Assembly: GCF_002259745.1 (NCBI RefSeq) | Contig: NZ_MWWW01000005.1 | Span: 160,778 to 224,777, forward strand | Origin: Bifidobacterium myosotis | GTDB lineage: Bacteria; Actinomycetota; Actinomycetes; Actinomycetales; Bifidobacteriaceae | Direction of reading: 5' to 3' | Length of the DNA stretch: 64,000 bases | In this document: piece after piece, positions 16,875-26,224 of the stretch | How positions within the stretch are numbered: the stretch's first letter is position 1 | How the letters are laid out: the number at the start of each line of letters is the position of its first letter | Position numbers and translations under genes: made by a program | The notes under the pieces: model-generated | Told to the model about the DNA's origin: nothing | What the model saw: only the letters and a program-made list of their open reading frames with translations | Databases searched by the model: none

Positions 16875-17360
16875 CTTACGCCTTCTTCGTTGTCCGAGAA
16901 TACAGCTTTCCCATTATCTACGATTTGAGGCTCGCATGTCCATGACTGGGCTCCTGTTTGACATCTACGGATGACAGTAACTTATCGCGGACTTCCCTCT
17001 CCGCTTGCGGAGAGAATGCTCCAGGCGGGGCTGTTCGACATACTCTCCGCAATCGGCGCGGGAACGCGGCCCCGGTCCATGCGCTGCGCGCATGACCGTG
17101 CTGTCTGGCCGCTCGCATGCTCGCGGCGGTGGGCCGCGCGGAATCTGACGAGGGGTTTGCGGCCACCACCAGCATGCCATGCGCTCCGTCTGCGTTCCCT
17201 GCGCCGTGTCCCGCGCCGCTCCCGTGCCTGCGCTGCGACGGCGGACCAGCATGCCGTCTTCGCTACTGCCCGGATCGTCGCGGTCCACGCCTCCGGTCTC
17301 TCCGCCTGCGCGCATGGCAGGCGGGTGGTGTCCGAAATGGAAACCACACGGAAAGGACCG
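16875..17360. other. intergenic region between bacteriocin island and conjugative element
   Basis: 486 bp with no convincing gene. The promoter of the histidine kinase operon lies at the left (GATAAT on the minus strand at 16918-16913). An 8-bp stem with a TT loop lies at 16998-17015 (CTCTCCGC and GCGGAGAG). The remainder is GC-rich. The left edge of the conjugative element should be in or near this stretch, but no direct repeat or integrase was found. Confidence 0.5.
16959..16976. promoter_or_regulatory. dyad operator upstream of the histidine kinase (site D)
   Basis: TGACATCT-AC-GGATGACA. Its centre is about 52 bp from the -10-like GATAAT of the kinase operon, placing it near -62 of the presumed start site, the usual class I activator position. 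It suggests autoregulation of the two-component system. Confidence 0.65.
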
Positions 17361-17984
17361 ATGGACATGAACGACATGGTGGACACCCGCACGACGGGAA
17401 CCGGACTGGCGAAGCGCGTACGCGACGGGTTCCTTCAGGACCGGCGTGAACTTGGGCCGGCGGAAGCGGCCGACAAGTGGTTCGCACCCCTGATGGACAG
17501 GTGGAACGGCCTGCTGTCGCGCGACGAGGGAGGCTTCTCCCATGAGGAGCGCGTCACGCTGGCGGTGCTGATGACCGAGTGCCTGAGCATGCGGGACGCG
17601 CTGATACTCGCATCTTTGCGCGAGATGGGCGGCGGCGAACTGCACATGCTGTACGCCCAGCCGCATTCGATGGAGTCGGCGGCCGTGGTCATGCGCGAAC
17701 TGTCACGGGCGTTCAAGGACGCCGCCTACCAGCCGGACACGAGACGCGGGGAACGCGCGACGGCGTTGCTGGAATCGGTGACGGCCGACGCCCCGGACGG
17801 ATACAAGGCACAGCCGATGGCGTCGTGCGCGTACCTGCTGTGGATGGCCGACCGTTCGACCGCCGCCGCGGTGCGCGCGCTCAAGGCCTTGGCCTTGGAC
17901 GACGACTGCTCGTTGGCATCCCTCGTGCTCGCGGCCAGCGAACACGGCATCCGCCCCGCGTGGACGGAACGCCGCCGCCACTGA
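17361..17984 (+). CDS. DUF4192-like protein of the conjugative element
   Basis: 207 aa, soluble, alpha-helical in appearance, with no membrane segment or catalytic motif that I recognise. The composition and the central stretch (MTECLSMRDALILASLREMGG...) and C-terminus (AYLLWMADRSTAAAVRALKALALDDDCSLASLVL) resemble the actinobacterial DUF4192 family. AAAGGA precedes the ATG; a second ATG six bases on is also possible. It lies directly before parB in the same direction. Function unknown. Confidence 0.7.
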   Translation: MDMNDMVDTRTTGTGLAKRVRDGFLQDRRELGPAEAADKWFAPLMDRWNGLLSRDEGGFSHEERVTLAVLMTECLSMRDALILASLREMGGGELHMLYAQPHSMESAAVVMRELSRAFKDAAYQPDTRRGERATALLESVTADAPDGYKAQPMASCAYLLWMADRSTAAAVRALKALALDDDCSLASLVLAASEHGIRPAWTERRRH

Positions 17985-18072
17985 GCGTCGGCCGTGGATT
18001 CATCTGGCTGGGGCTTCCGATTCCGGAAGCCCCAGCCAATCCCCAATCATCTGTTTTTTCAAGGAGACAATC

Positions 18073-19632
18073 ATGGAAACCGCAATCATCGAACGTCCCG
18101 TATCGGCCGACGAAGGCATGGAGGAATCGAACATCGTCATGCTGGACGTGGGACTTATCGATCCGAACCCCGCGAACCCGCGCCGCGACGTGGGCGATGT
18201 GTCGGAACTCGCGGATTCGATACGCGCGCAGGGCATCCGGCAAAACCTGCTCGTCACTCCCACGCCGCAGGGACGCTACCTGCTCGTCATCGGGCATCGC
18301 CGCCTCGCCGCCGCCAAACTCGCCGGATTGAGCCGGGTACCCGCCGTGGTGGCCGATTTGTCGGAACGGGAGCAACGCGAGCTCATGCTCGTGGAGAACA
18401 GCCAGCGCGCCGACCTGACCGTCATCGAGGAGGCCGACGGCTATCAGGGGCTTCTCGATTTGGGCGTGGGCGTGGACGAGGCAGCGCAACGCACCGGCCG
18501 TTCCACGTCATTGGTGCGCCGACGCCTGAAGATAGCCGCCATCGGCGAGAACGCGCGAAGCAAGGCCGGAACGGCCCAGCTGAGCATCGACGACTGGGAG
18601 ACCATCGCCGACTTCGACCGGCATCCAGACCTTCAGGAACGGCTCGCCGAGGCGGCAGGCGGCAAGAACTGGAACATGGCCGTCAAGCACGCCCGGCAGG
18701 AGCGAACATGGCGCGAATGGCTCGACACGGCGCGAGCCGAATTGGAACGCATGGGCATCGACGCGGCCGACGAACAGCCGAACACGGACAACTGGTATGA
18801 CTCGCCAAAGGGATTGCGTCGCACCACGATGCTGACCACGGGCGACATCGCCAAGGCCATCGACGCATGGCGCGACTCCCATGACGGAGCCACGCCCGTC
18901 GTTGGAGTGCGGGCCGAAGGCGCGTCATGGGCGCGCGGCATCGCCCTGTACGAAACCGTGGACGAGGAGGCCGAGACCGCGGCCCGCGAGGCGCGTGAGG
19001 CGCGTTGGCGCGAGGAACGGGAACGCGAGGAACGCGAGACGGCACCGGCCAAGGAGTTCGCGCGGGCAAGCCGTGATTTGCGCATCGCGTTCGTGACGCA
19101 TCTCATGGAACTGAAATCCCAGCCGAAGGGCATCGGCAAAGCCGTCGCCCTGCTGTCCGCGAGATTCGCGCTCGATACGCTCACCGAGGGATTCGACCAA
19201 TGGAACAGTCATGCCGAGGACGTCTGGGAGCAAATCACCGGCATCGGCACGGCGGGCGACGACGCCGATGATGCAAAGCCGGAGGACGAGGCCGAAGACC
19301 CGTTACGCGAGTCCGTCACCGCGATGATTGCCGGCGACCCGCAACGGGCCGCGTTCGGACTGCTCTACGCCTTGGCCGAAGAGCGCGTCAGCTGGGAAAC
19401 GTGGCGTGACGCGGCGACCATCGCGGAACACGCCGCACCGTTGTACGAGGCGTTGGAAACACTCGGCTACCGCACCTCGGACACGGAAGCCGAAGCCCTC
19501 AACGGCTCCCTCGTACCAATCGATGACGACGACAATGGCGAGGATACCGGCATAGGGCAGGACAGCGAACCGGACGACGATGGGGCGTCGCAAGCCGACG
19601 ACGCATCCGGCGAGCCGGACGACGCCGAATAA
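18073..19632 (+). CDS. ParB/Spo0J-like nuclease-domain protein
   Basis: 519 aa. The ParB N-terminal domain spans about residues 25-115, with IDPNPANPRRDVG, ADSIRAQGIRQNLLV, VIGHRRLAAAKLAG and L-M-L-V-E-N-S-Q-R-A-D-L. An HTH region follows (YQGLLDLGVGVDEAAQRTGRSTSLVRRRL). The long C-terminal half has a charged helical stretch (AREAREARWREEREREERE, likely coiled coil) and a very acidic tail. No parA is adjacent, so it is more likely a conjugative-element accessory or regulator than half of a classic partition pair. AAGGAG lies upstream of the ATG. Confidence 0.9.
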   Translation: METAIIERPVSADEGMEESNIVMLDVGLIDPNPANPRRDVGDVSELADSIRAQGIRQNLLVTPTPQGRYLLVIGHRRLAAAKLAGLSRVPAVVADLSEREQRELMLVENSQRADLTVIEEADGYQGLLDLGVGVDEAAQRTGRSTSLVRRRLKIAAIGENARSKAGTAQLSIDDWETIADFDRHPDLQERLAEAAGGKNWNMAVKHARQERTWREWLDTARAELERMGIDAADEQPNTDNWYDSPKGLRRTTMLTTGDIAKAIDAWRDSHDGATPVVGVRAEGASWARGIALYETVDEEAETAAREAREARWREEREREERETAPAKEFARASRDLRIAFVTHLMELKSQPKGIGKAVALLSARFALDTLTEGFDQWNSHAEDVWEQITGIGTAGDDADDAKPEDEAEDPLRESVTAMIAGDPQRAAFGLLYALAEERVSWETWRDAATIAEHAAPLYEALETLGYRTSDTEAEALNGSLVPIDDDDNGEDTGIGQDSEPDDDGASQADDASGEPDDAE

Positions 19633-19748
19633 GCGACGGACGGGGCGGAACCGGAATACGGGTTCCGCCCCCGTCCGGGCGCGAATGGCGAAACGTGACG
19701 GCGCATGCGCGCCCGCGCCTTCCGGAGCCAAGCGGCGGCGGGTGACGT

Positions 19749-20081
19749 TCAGCCGTGGCGGGAGGAGCGTCGTCGGAGCCGCGCGTCGCACCAATCCATG
19801 AGCATGCTCGCAAGCACGGCCGTGAGAAACGTGGCGACGATCAACGCGAACGAGCCGTCCAATGCCGGAGCGTCCGAGCCGGCGAGGAAATGCATGAGCA
19901 GGAACGCCAGCATGAGCAATCCCGACAGCATGGCGAACGCCGTGAACACGGAGTTCACGAGGAACACCACGAGCCGCAACGGGTGCGCGAACAGGGCAAG
20001 GCACGAGGCCACGCCACGCATCAGCATGCGTATCACGCCCGTCGCCAGCGACAGGCCAAGCATCACCAGCAGCATCGGCAT
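19749..20081 (-). CDS. small membrane protein
   Basis: 110 aa with about three hydrophobic segments (MLLVMLGLSLATGVI, VVFLVNSVFTAFAMLSGLLML and FALIVATFLTAVLASMLM) and a basic C-terminus. The start at 20081 is chosen because GGGAGG lies 8 nt upstream; a longer frame exists but would overlap the upstream gene by about 100 bp. It lies 28 bp after the hypothetical gene at 20110-20616 and probably shares its transcript. Function unknown; small membrane proteins of this kind are common in transfer modules. Confidence 0.6.
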   Translation of the reverse strand: MPMLLVMLGLSLATGVIRMLMRGVASCLALFAHPLRLVVFLVNSVFTAFAMLSGLLMLAFLLMHFLAGSDAPALDGSFALIVATFLTAVLASMLMDWCDARLRRRSSRHG

Positions 20082-20109
20082 CGCCGCCACCTCCCGTATG
20101 TAGCCAATG

Positions 20110-20616
20110 TCATCCAGCGTAGCCGCCAGGACGCGGGAAACCGAATCGCAATCCCTCCGGGTCCAATCCAATCGAACCGGATTCTCCGGCATCACCGGCA
20201 TCGGCCGCATTCGCCGTTGCGGCGTTGTCTTCCGTCAGGGCAATCTCCGGCGTATCGACGGCGGATGCCGGTCGGCCGTCGGATTCGAGGGACAAATCCT
20301 CGCCATCATGGATTTCGCCGTGACTATCGGCGGGATTGGCCTGCCCGTAGTCGGGCGTGACGGCATGGAACGCCATGCCCGTCTCCCTTGGCTCCATCCT
20401 GAGCGTGCGCACGAGCTGGGCACGAGGCATGTGATGGTCGTCGCAGAACGATTGGGCGGCGTCACGGAATCGTTCCGCGGCCCAGCGCATATCGTCCAGC
20501 AGGATACCCAAACGCGACAGTTCGCCGCGTTTGCGCCGAAGCGCCTCCAACTCGGCATCCAATGCGTTGTCGGCGATGGCGCGCATCGCCCGGTTGCGTT
20601 CCCTCGGCTTCGCCAT
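20110..20616 (-). CDS. hypothetical protein, element-encoded
   Basis: 168 aa, soluble. The N-terminal half is helical and charged (MAKPRERNRAMRAIADNAL, then LEALRRKRGELSRLGILLDDMRWAAERF), and the C-terminal half is low in predicted structure and rich in Asp, Ala and Gly. GAGGAG lies 7 nt before the ATG. It is transcribed away from the mobilisation genes, leaving a 288-bp divergent region that looks like an oriT. The N-terminal coiled-coil-like stretch may bind DNA or the relaxosome, but no family is recognised. Confidence 0.6.
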   Translation of the reverse strand: MAKPRERNRAMRAIADNALDAELEALRRKRGELSRLGILLDDMRWAAERFRDAAQSFCDDHHMPRAQLVRTLRMEPRETGMAFHAVTPDYGQANPADSHGEIHDGEDLSLESDGRPASAVDTPEIALTEDNAATANAADAGDAGESGSIGLDPEGLRFGFPRPGGYAG

Positions 20617-20755
20617 GACGGTCTCCTCACGGTGATTGTTCTTCACTGCCCCGCATCGTAGAACGACGCCGGCAATGATGCCGGCGGACACGAAACGGAA
20701 CCGGCGTCGGCATGCGAAACGTGACCTGAAGTCCGCCGCGCATGGCGTGGCGCCA

Positions 20756-20870
20756 AGGCGAAACTGACCGGTGCGCAACCATCCCCTCCCCGGAGGGGCG
20801 GTTGGTGTGTAGCAAGCATCGCCGGTGTACGTACACCGGCGCGGCCCCGCGAGGCTCGGGGCCGATCGCG
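20756..20870. other. candidate origin of transfer (oriT)
   Basis: Directly upstream of mobC. It contains the GC-rich stretch GGTGCGCAACCATCCCCTCC followed by a CCCC-GGAGGGG fold-back. A perfect 22-bp palindrome lies at 20820-20841 (11-bp arms CGCCGGTGTAC and GTACACCGGCG), and a GGCCCC/GGGGCC hairpin at 20843-20864. Stacked inverted repeats beside mobC and the relaxase gene are typical of oriT. The exact nic site cannot be read. Confidence 0.5.
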
Positions 20871-20904
20871 GGACACCCGTGGAACCCGATATGAGGAGGC
20901 GCCG

Positions 20905-21309
20905 ATGGGTTGGAAAGGCAACCGTTCCAGGACGATCCGCAAGGCGGTCACGTTCAGCGAGGAGGAATGGCGGTGGGTGGCGGACTCGCTCAAAGTGGAG
21001 AACCGTCAGCGCATCCAGGCCGGGCTCAGGCCCGTGGGATGGATGGCGTTCGCCCGCAACAGGATCAGATGCGCCCACCGCGTCAACATCACCGTGCCCG
21101 CGAACCTGCATGACGTGAGCGCCCAACTGGCGAGGATCGGCAACAACGTCAACCAGATCGCCCGTCACGCGAACACCACGCGGGAGACGGACCTGGCCAT
21201 GCTCTCGCGCGTGTTCGACGAGCTGCGCCAGGCGGAACGGCTGGTCGCGGGCCTGCGCATCCGGGTGGAGACCGACGTTGACCCCAAAGGGGTGCCCGAA
21301 TGGCTGTAG
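20905..21309 (+). CDS. mobC: MobC-like relaxosome accessory protein
   Basis: 134 aa. It contains the MobC core A-R-I-G-N-N-V-N-Q-I-A-R-H-A-N and an N-terminal ribbon-helix-helix-like stretch (KAVTFSEEEWRWVADSL). MobC proteins bind oriT and help the relaxase open the strands. GAGGAGG lies upstream of the ATG. It overlaps the relaxase start by 10 bp, so the two are translated together, and it sits next to the oriT candidate. Confidence 0.9.
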   Translation: MGWKGNRSRTIRKAVTFSEEEWRWVADSLKVENRQRIQAGLRPVGWMAFARNRIRCAHRVNITVPANLHDVSAQLARIGNNVNQIARHANTTRETDLAMLSRVFDELRQAERLVAGLRIRVETDVDPKGVPEWL

Positions 21310-22751
21310 TCAAGATCGGCAAGATCAAAAGCACGCTTGCCCGCAGCATCACCTACGTGACGAACCCGGCCAAGACCGACGGCTACCGGTGGGCCTCGAC
21401 CACCGTCGGCGATGACATCACGGACGCCGAGTCCATCGCCCGAGGCTTCGAATGTGCGTTGGACGCCACGAAAGGCGGCTCACGCCGGCAGGGGGCCGTG
21501 TTGGCGCTGCACGTGATCCAATCGTTCGATCCCACCGACCAGGTCACGCCCCGATTGGCGCATCTGATCGGGGAACGGTTCGTCCGGGAGATCACCGGAG
21601 GCACGCACGACTACGTGATTGCCACCCACACCGACAGATCCCACATGCACAACCACATCCTCATCTGCCCGGCAGACCGGATCACAGGCAAGGCCCTGCG
21701 TCTGAGGAAAGGAACCCTGGGCGAATGGCGGAAGATCAGCGACCGGCTATGCCGCGAATACGGCCTGCACACCCTCATGCCGGAACAGTCCGGGCGCGTG
21801 GCCCCGTCGATCGGGGAACTCCATCTGAGCGCCAGAGGCGGCAACCTCAAGGACCGGTTGCGCACCAGCATCGACACGGCCTGCATGAACGCCCATGACT
21901 TCGCGGGCTTCCGCCGCGAACTCGCGACGCTCGGCGTCAACGCGACCGTGCGCGGCGGACGCATCACCTACACGCCACGCGGGCAGACACGCGGAATCCG
22001 AGACCGGCGACTGGGCGTGGCATACAACATGCTCGCCATCATGGGCAAGATCCACCGGCGCACACTCAGCGAGATCACCTTCCACGAGGCCATGATCGCC
22101 CGTCGGACGGATACGGCGGTGACCGTTCGAGTGCCCGGCACGCACGGACGCCTGCGCCTGTCCATACCGTGCGACCGGCTCGTGCGTGACGGAAGGATCT
22201 GGCACGCCTACCTGTCCGACGACGTCAGACAAGTGCTCACCGACGGGAACGGCGGCTATGTGCGATCGACGGACTGCGAGGGCCTGTACGCATGGTTCGC
22301 ACGGCCCACGCTGCGACTGGAGGACTACTGCCGTCAACGGTTCGACGGCCGGGACCTGACCGGCGTGAACGGACGCGCGCTGCGTCAGGCAATCGCCTGC
22401 GACCGACTCGCCGACAGCCTGCGCGAACTCAAGGTACTCGCCCAGGTCATCGACGAAGGCGACGGCCGACTGGCGACGCTCGGCCGACTCACCGACTCCG
22501 TCGAACTCAACGCGAAGCACATGCGCGCCCTGATCGCGCTCATCGCCGACAACCACGATCGGGGAGCCGACGTCGCGGGATTGGAGGCGCAGCTCGCCAT
22601 CGAGGAACGGGAGACCCGCGATCTGGCATCCGACGCCCTCGCCCTGCGACGACTCATCGCACGCACCACGCCGACAAGCGAACGCTCCGACAACACACGG
22701 CGCACACAGCGCCGCGATGACGGGCATCGTGTCCGCCGCAGGAACCGGTGA
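21300..22751 (+). CDS. conjugative relaxase (MobA/VirD2-type)
   Basis: 483 aa. The catalytic metal-binding cluster HTDRSHMHNH lies at about residues 110-119 (His110, His115, His117, His119), and the active-site Tyr is probably one of Tyr19 or Tyr29 near the N-terminus. The protein cuts one strand at oriT and stays covalently attached to lead DNA transfer. The C-terminal ~150 residues are helical and basic. MobC lies upstream and the VirD4 coupling protein about 5 kb downstream on the same strand. The motif layout fits the MOBP class. Confidence 0.92.
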   Translation: MAVVKIGKIKSTLARSITYVTNPAKTDGYRWASTTVGDDITDAESIARGFECALDATKGGSRRQGAVLALHVIQSFDPTDQVTPRLAHLIGERFVREITGGTHDYVIATHTDRSHMHNHILICPADRITGKALRLRKGTLGEWRKISDRLCREYGLHTLMPEQSGRVAPSIGELHLSARGGNLKDRLRTSIDTACMNAHDFAGFRRELATLGVNATVRGGRITYTPRGQTRGIRDRRLGVAYNMLAIMGKIHRRTLSEITFHEAMIARRTDTAVTVRVPGTHGRLRLSIPCDRLVRDGRIWHAYLSDDVRQVLTDGNGGYVRSTDCEGLYAWFARPTLRLEDYCRQRFDGRDLTGVNGRALRQAIACDRLADSLRELKVLAQVIDEGDGRLATLGRLTDSVELNAKHMRALIALIADNHDRGADVAGLEAQLAIEERETRDLASDALALRRLIARTTPTSERSDNTRRTQRRDDGHRVRRRNR

Positions 22752-22802
22752 GCCGGCGGAAGCTGGAACGCAACGAACCACGACGGATGACGGGAGAACC
22801 CC

Positions 22803-23699
22803 ATGGCGGCCGAGGACCAGGCACAGGAACTCATGATGCGCGTCAGCGAGCAAGGCACGCGCGTCATCATCGACGTGACCAAATACGGGCTCGACAAGGC
22901 GCTGCACCTGCTCGGCATCGGCGTGCACGCCACCGGCGAGACGCTGCGGCGTATCAGGACCACCGGCAAGGTGGACAGCAAAACCCTGCACCGCACCGGC
23001 GAGCCGATCAACGTGCAGGAAGTCACCGGACGATACGCCCGACAGCTCGAACACGACCTGAAAAAGGCCGGCATCACCTTCCATATCGAACACGACCGCG
23101 ACACCGGCCGCACCTTCCTCCACTTCCAAGGCAGGGACGCCGACGAGGTCAACCACGTCGTCTCACGCATCGTCGAACGTCTCAACCGAGAGCTCGCCCG
23201 GCAGGAGACCGCCACGATCCACGAACCCGGCGACACCGACCCAGTGCGGCCGCCCACGGAGACGACGCCGGACCGGGAGGAGTCGAACCCGTTCCTCGAA
23301 CCATCCGACGACGCGCTGCGCCTCGCCTTCGACGCCGAATCACCATCGAACGGCCGTTTCGACTTCCGCACGGTGCCCTGGGACCGCGACGCCGCGATCA
23401 TCACCGACCAGCTCGACCGGCTCCACATACCCCACCACACGCAACGGGTCGCCGACGACACGGTGCGCTTCACCTATCCGGCCGGCCAGGCCAGACGGAT
23501 CGCCGACACTATCGAAACCCTGACCGCACGCTCACGGGGCCTGGACTGGAACCGCATGGACATCCCCGCCCCGGACGGCGGCGTGCGCCGCCCCAAAACC
23601 AAACAGCAGACCCTGAACGACATCCATCTGCGGGCCGGCAAACGCATCGAAGGCCAACGCCGCGCCACACCCTCGAAGCAACGCGTCCGTACCCGGTGA
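22803..23699 (+). CDS. PcfB-like (DUF3801) conjugation protein
   Basis: 298 aa. The first half (QGTRVIIDVTKYGLDKALHLLGIG, then L-K-K-A-G-I-T-F-H-I-E and F-H-F-Q-G-R-D-A-like segments) looks like the DUF3801/PcfB fold, and a second related stretch lies around residues 195-260 (AIITDQLDRLHIPHHTQRVADDTVRFTYPAGQ). PcfB-type proteins link relaxase to the VirD4 coupling protein in Gram-positive elements. The gene lies 51 bp after the relaxase gene. The C-terminus is basic. Confidence 0.72.
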   Translation: MAAEDQAQELMMRVSEQGTRVIIDVTKYGLDKALHLLGIGVHATGETLRRIRTTGKVDSKTLHRTGEPINVQEVTGRYARQLEHDLKKAGITFHIEHDRDTGRTFLHFQGRDADEVNHVVSRIVERLNRELARQETATIHEPGDTDPVRPPTETTPDREESNPFLEPSDDALRLAFDAESPSNGRFDFRTVPWDRDAAIITDQLDRLHIPHHTQRVADDTVRFTYPAGQARRIADTIETLTARSRGLDWNRMDIPAPDGGVRRPKTKQQTLNDIHLRAGKRIEGQRRATPSKQRVRTR

Positions 23700-23738
23700 A
23701 CGGATGCGCGACGACCATGACCGGAAAGGAACATCGCC

Positions 23739-24749
23739 ATGCCCGAGCTTTCAGCCAACGCGCGTTGGCTCATGGACAACCTCATCGACAACGACCGGCA
23801 AGCCTTGGTGGACATCGCACGGCGCGGCGAGCAATACGCGGCCGCCGGCATGCCGCAGGACAATCGGCTGGGTCAAGTCTCCCGCATTGTCATCGACGAC
23901 GCAATCCGACGCCACAACCAGGCATGGCCCGACGCCGCAATCAGCTTCCCCGGAACGGATCTCGCCCAGGCCTCCGACGAGATCGGCCAACGCATCCGAA
24001 CACAGGCCGCACGATCATGGAACACTCCCGACGTCATGCAGACGCCGGCGCAATGGCAGCCCGATCACTCCATGAACGCGCAGGCGCCGGCCCCGGAGCC
24101 GCGGCGGAACGCAACATCTGTCGGCCGGCCCGGCGGAGATACGCCGGCGAAACCCGCAGTCGGGGAAAACGCAAGGGAGATATGGCCGCGCGTGAACTTC
24201 CCCAACAGCTACGTGCACCTGTACCGGATGACCTCCAAGGACGGGCGCATGTTCGACAAGATGCGCGTGGCGATACCGCAGGGCACCAGCATCCGCGGCG
24301 TGGACCTGACCGGATGGCAGCTCGACCGCTTCCTGACCGACCATGCACGGGACGCCAAACTGAACGGACGCGACGTGACCGTCAGCTTCAAACCCGGAGA
24401 ACCAGTGGAACTTTGGCGGGGCAAAGGCGAACAGCGCGAGACCATGCGCATCGACGACGCATGGCAGCTATGCCGGGCGGTCAAAGCGCAACGCTTGGCC
24501 TACGCGAGGCAACGCGCCGAAAACAAACCGGTCACCGCCACCCCCGGCACCCGGACCGGCGAGGAAACACCCGTGGAAGCCTCCGGGCCGGAGACCCCCG
24601 AACAGACGGCCTCGCAATCCCGGACCATCGGCAAGAGCCGGACGCTCGACGCCATCAGGGATAGAGCCGAACGCCGCACGCAAACGCCGTCCACCACGCC
24701 GACAAGAACGCAGACGCAATCACAGATATCACAGACAAGGAGCCGATGA
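23739..24749 (+). CDS. hypothetical protein of the transfer region
   Basis: 336 aa. The N-terminal domain begins MPELSANARWLMDNLIDNDRQ. A linker rich in Pro/Ala follows, then a second domain around residues 150-245 (EIWPRVNFPNSYVHLYRMTSKDGRMFDK, then IPQGTSIRGVDLTGWQLD) and a low-complexity Thr/Gln-rich tail. A similar S-x-x-L-D-A-I-R-x-R-A-E/Q tail motif recurs in the ArdA-fusion protein and in the 27240-27674 protein, suggesting a shared C-terminal tag among cargo genes of this element. AAGGA lies upstream. It overlaps the next gene by 4 bp. Function unknown. Confidence 0.75.
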   Translation: MPELSANARWLMDNLIDNDRQALVDIARRGEQYAAAGMPQDNRLGQVSRIVIDDAIRRHNQAWPDAAISFPGTDLAQASDEIGQRIRTQAARSWNTPDVMQTPAQWQPDHSMNAQAPAPEPRRNATSVGRPGGDTPAKPAVGENAREIWPRVNFPNSYVHLYRMTSKDGRMFDKMRVAIPQGTSIRGVDLTGWQLDRFLTDHARDAKLNGRDVTVSFKPGEPVELWRGKGEQRETMRIDDAWQLCRAVKAQRLAYARQRAENKPVTATPGTRTGEETPVEASGPETPEQTASQSRTIGKSRTLDAIRDRAERRTQTPSTTPTRTQTQSQISQTRSR

Positions 24750-26206
24750 TGGCCGAAGACGATCTGACAATCAACGTATGGGTGGGCAACCTCGGACGAT
24801 ACAACGAGGGCACGCTCATCGGCGGATGGCTGCGCCTGCCCACGGACGAGCAGCGGATCAACCGGTTCCTCACCGAACAGGTCGGACTGACGCTCGACGC
24901 GCAGCAAGCCTATGAGATCGGACGCCAAGGAGGCGTCACCTATGAGGAATACGGCATCTTCGACCACGAATACACGGGCCTGCTCGCCGCACTCGACTAC
25001 CGGCCCGGCGAATACGAAGACCTCCACTCCCTGAACACGCTCGCGCAAGCCGCCCGGATCTTCACGCAAGACCAGCCCGAAGCATTGGAGGCGGTACGGC
25101 TGGCGGCCGATATGAACGGCGTGCACGACCCGATCGGACTGGCGAACCTGCTCGTCCAATCCGAGGACATCGAATACATGACCTACGACCCGCCGCAAGG
25201 CATCACGCAGGAGAACACGCCCGACCTGGACGAGATGTACGGCTGGCATTGCGTCAACCAAAGCACGGAACTCGCGAAACTCCTTGACGGACCATACGGC
25301 ATGTACTTCGACGTGGCGAAATACGGGCGCGACGCCGCCATCAACGACAACGTCACCCTCGCCGACCACGGGTTCCTGATCGACGCCACCATCCCCGACA
25401 CCAAACGGTATTCCGGCACGGAACTCAAGCAGATCATCGACGCCTACACCGACGACGAGCCCGGCCTCGACGCCACGACGCAGTCGACCCCCGACGCAAT
25501 GCGGATGATCGAGCGCTGGGGAGACACGCACGACAACGTGATGCGATCGGACGGCACGGAGCGCATCACCGAACGCATCATGCAGGCCAACGACACCGAT
25601 GGCGACACCCTGCGCCGACAGGTCCAAGGCCTCGTCAAACCGGTGGCCGACCAGCTGGACGGCGACATGCCCTCAGGCTCGGCCACGTTCGCCCGACTCG
25701 TCGCCGAACACGCAGCAGAACACGCCAATCCCGACCAGATGCCGGCACGGGAACCGTTCCGGCTCGAATCACTGCTCGAACCCAGCGAACGCATCATGGA
25801 ATACACGCTCGCCGGCACGGCGACGAACTGGGGAGCACCCGTCTACCAGTGCATCATGCCCGCCGATTCCACCGACATCAGCGCCGGATTGGAGGACACC
25901 CTCCAACGCATCATCGCCGACCGGACCGGGCGCGGCGACGCCGCCTCGATACTCGCCGAAACCATGGGCGCCAAGCCCGCCGGCGAACTCGACCCCGCCG
26001 ACGGCATCACCCCGATCGACCAGGGATACGCGCTGCCCGCACCCATCACCTCCTTCAACCCCAAATCGGCGAAAGAGGAAGAGCCGAACACGTCGAAAGG
26101 CAGGGACACGGTGCTCGACGGCATACGCCAACGGGCCAGCCAGCGCGCCGACGACCCCACAGCCCATCCGTCCACACCGGACCGGACGAAGACCCGCAAC
26201 CGATAA
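24746..26206 (+). CDS. ArdA-like antirestriction protein with long C-terminal extension
   Basis: 486 aa. Residues ~1-165 match ArdA: INVWVGNLGRYNEGTLIGGW near the N-terminus and acidic, DNA-mimicking composition throughout, ending around EDIEYMTYDPP. ArdA proteins mimic B-form DNA and block type I restriction enzymes, protecting incoming single-copy DNA during transfer. Typical ArdA is ~165-170 aa; this one continues for about 320 more residues with no recognised domain and ends in D-G-I-R-Q-R-A-S. Two adjacent ATGs (24746 and 24749) follow AAGGAG; either may be used. It lies in the transfer operon. Confidence 0.85.
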   Translation: MMAEDDLTINVWVGNLGRYNEGTLIGGWLRLPTDEQRINRFLTEQVGLTLDAQQAYEIGRQGGVTYEEYGIFDHEYTGLLAALDYRPGEYEDLHSLNTLAQAARIFTQDQPEALEAVRLAADMNGVHDPIGLANLLVQSEDIEYMTYDPPQGITQENTPDLDEMYGWHCVNQSTELAKLLDGPYGMYFDVAKYGRDAAINDNVTLADHGFLIDATIPDTKRYSGTELKQIIDAYTDDEPGLDATTQSTPDAMRMIERWGDTHDNVMRSDGTERITERIMQANDTDGDTLRRQVQGLVKPVADQLDGDMPSGSATFARLVAEHAAEHANPDQMPAREPFRLESLLEPSERIMEYTLAGTATNWGAPVYQCIMPADSTDISAGLEDTLQRIIADRTGRGDAASILAETMGAKPAGELDPADGITPIDQGYALPAPITSFNPKSAKEEEPNTSKGRDTVLDGIRQRASQRADDPTAHPSTPDRTKTRNR

Positions 26207-26224
26207 GCCGCCGAGGAGACCAGC

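Noticed and set aside
16982..17392. Minus-strand frame of 136 codons between the kinase and the DUF4192 gene
   Set aside because: Arg/Ala-rich, no ribosome binding site, no recognisable features; more likely non-coding.
22748..24664. 638-codon plus-strand frame overlapping the PcfB-like gene
   Set aside because: Arg/Pro-rich frame-shifted copy of two well supported genes with ribosome binding sites.
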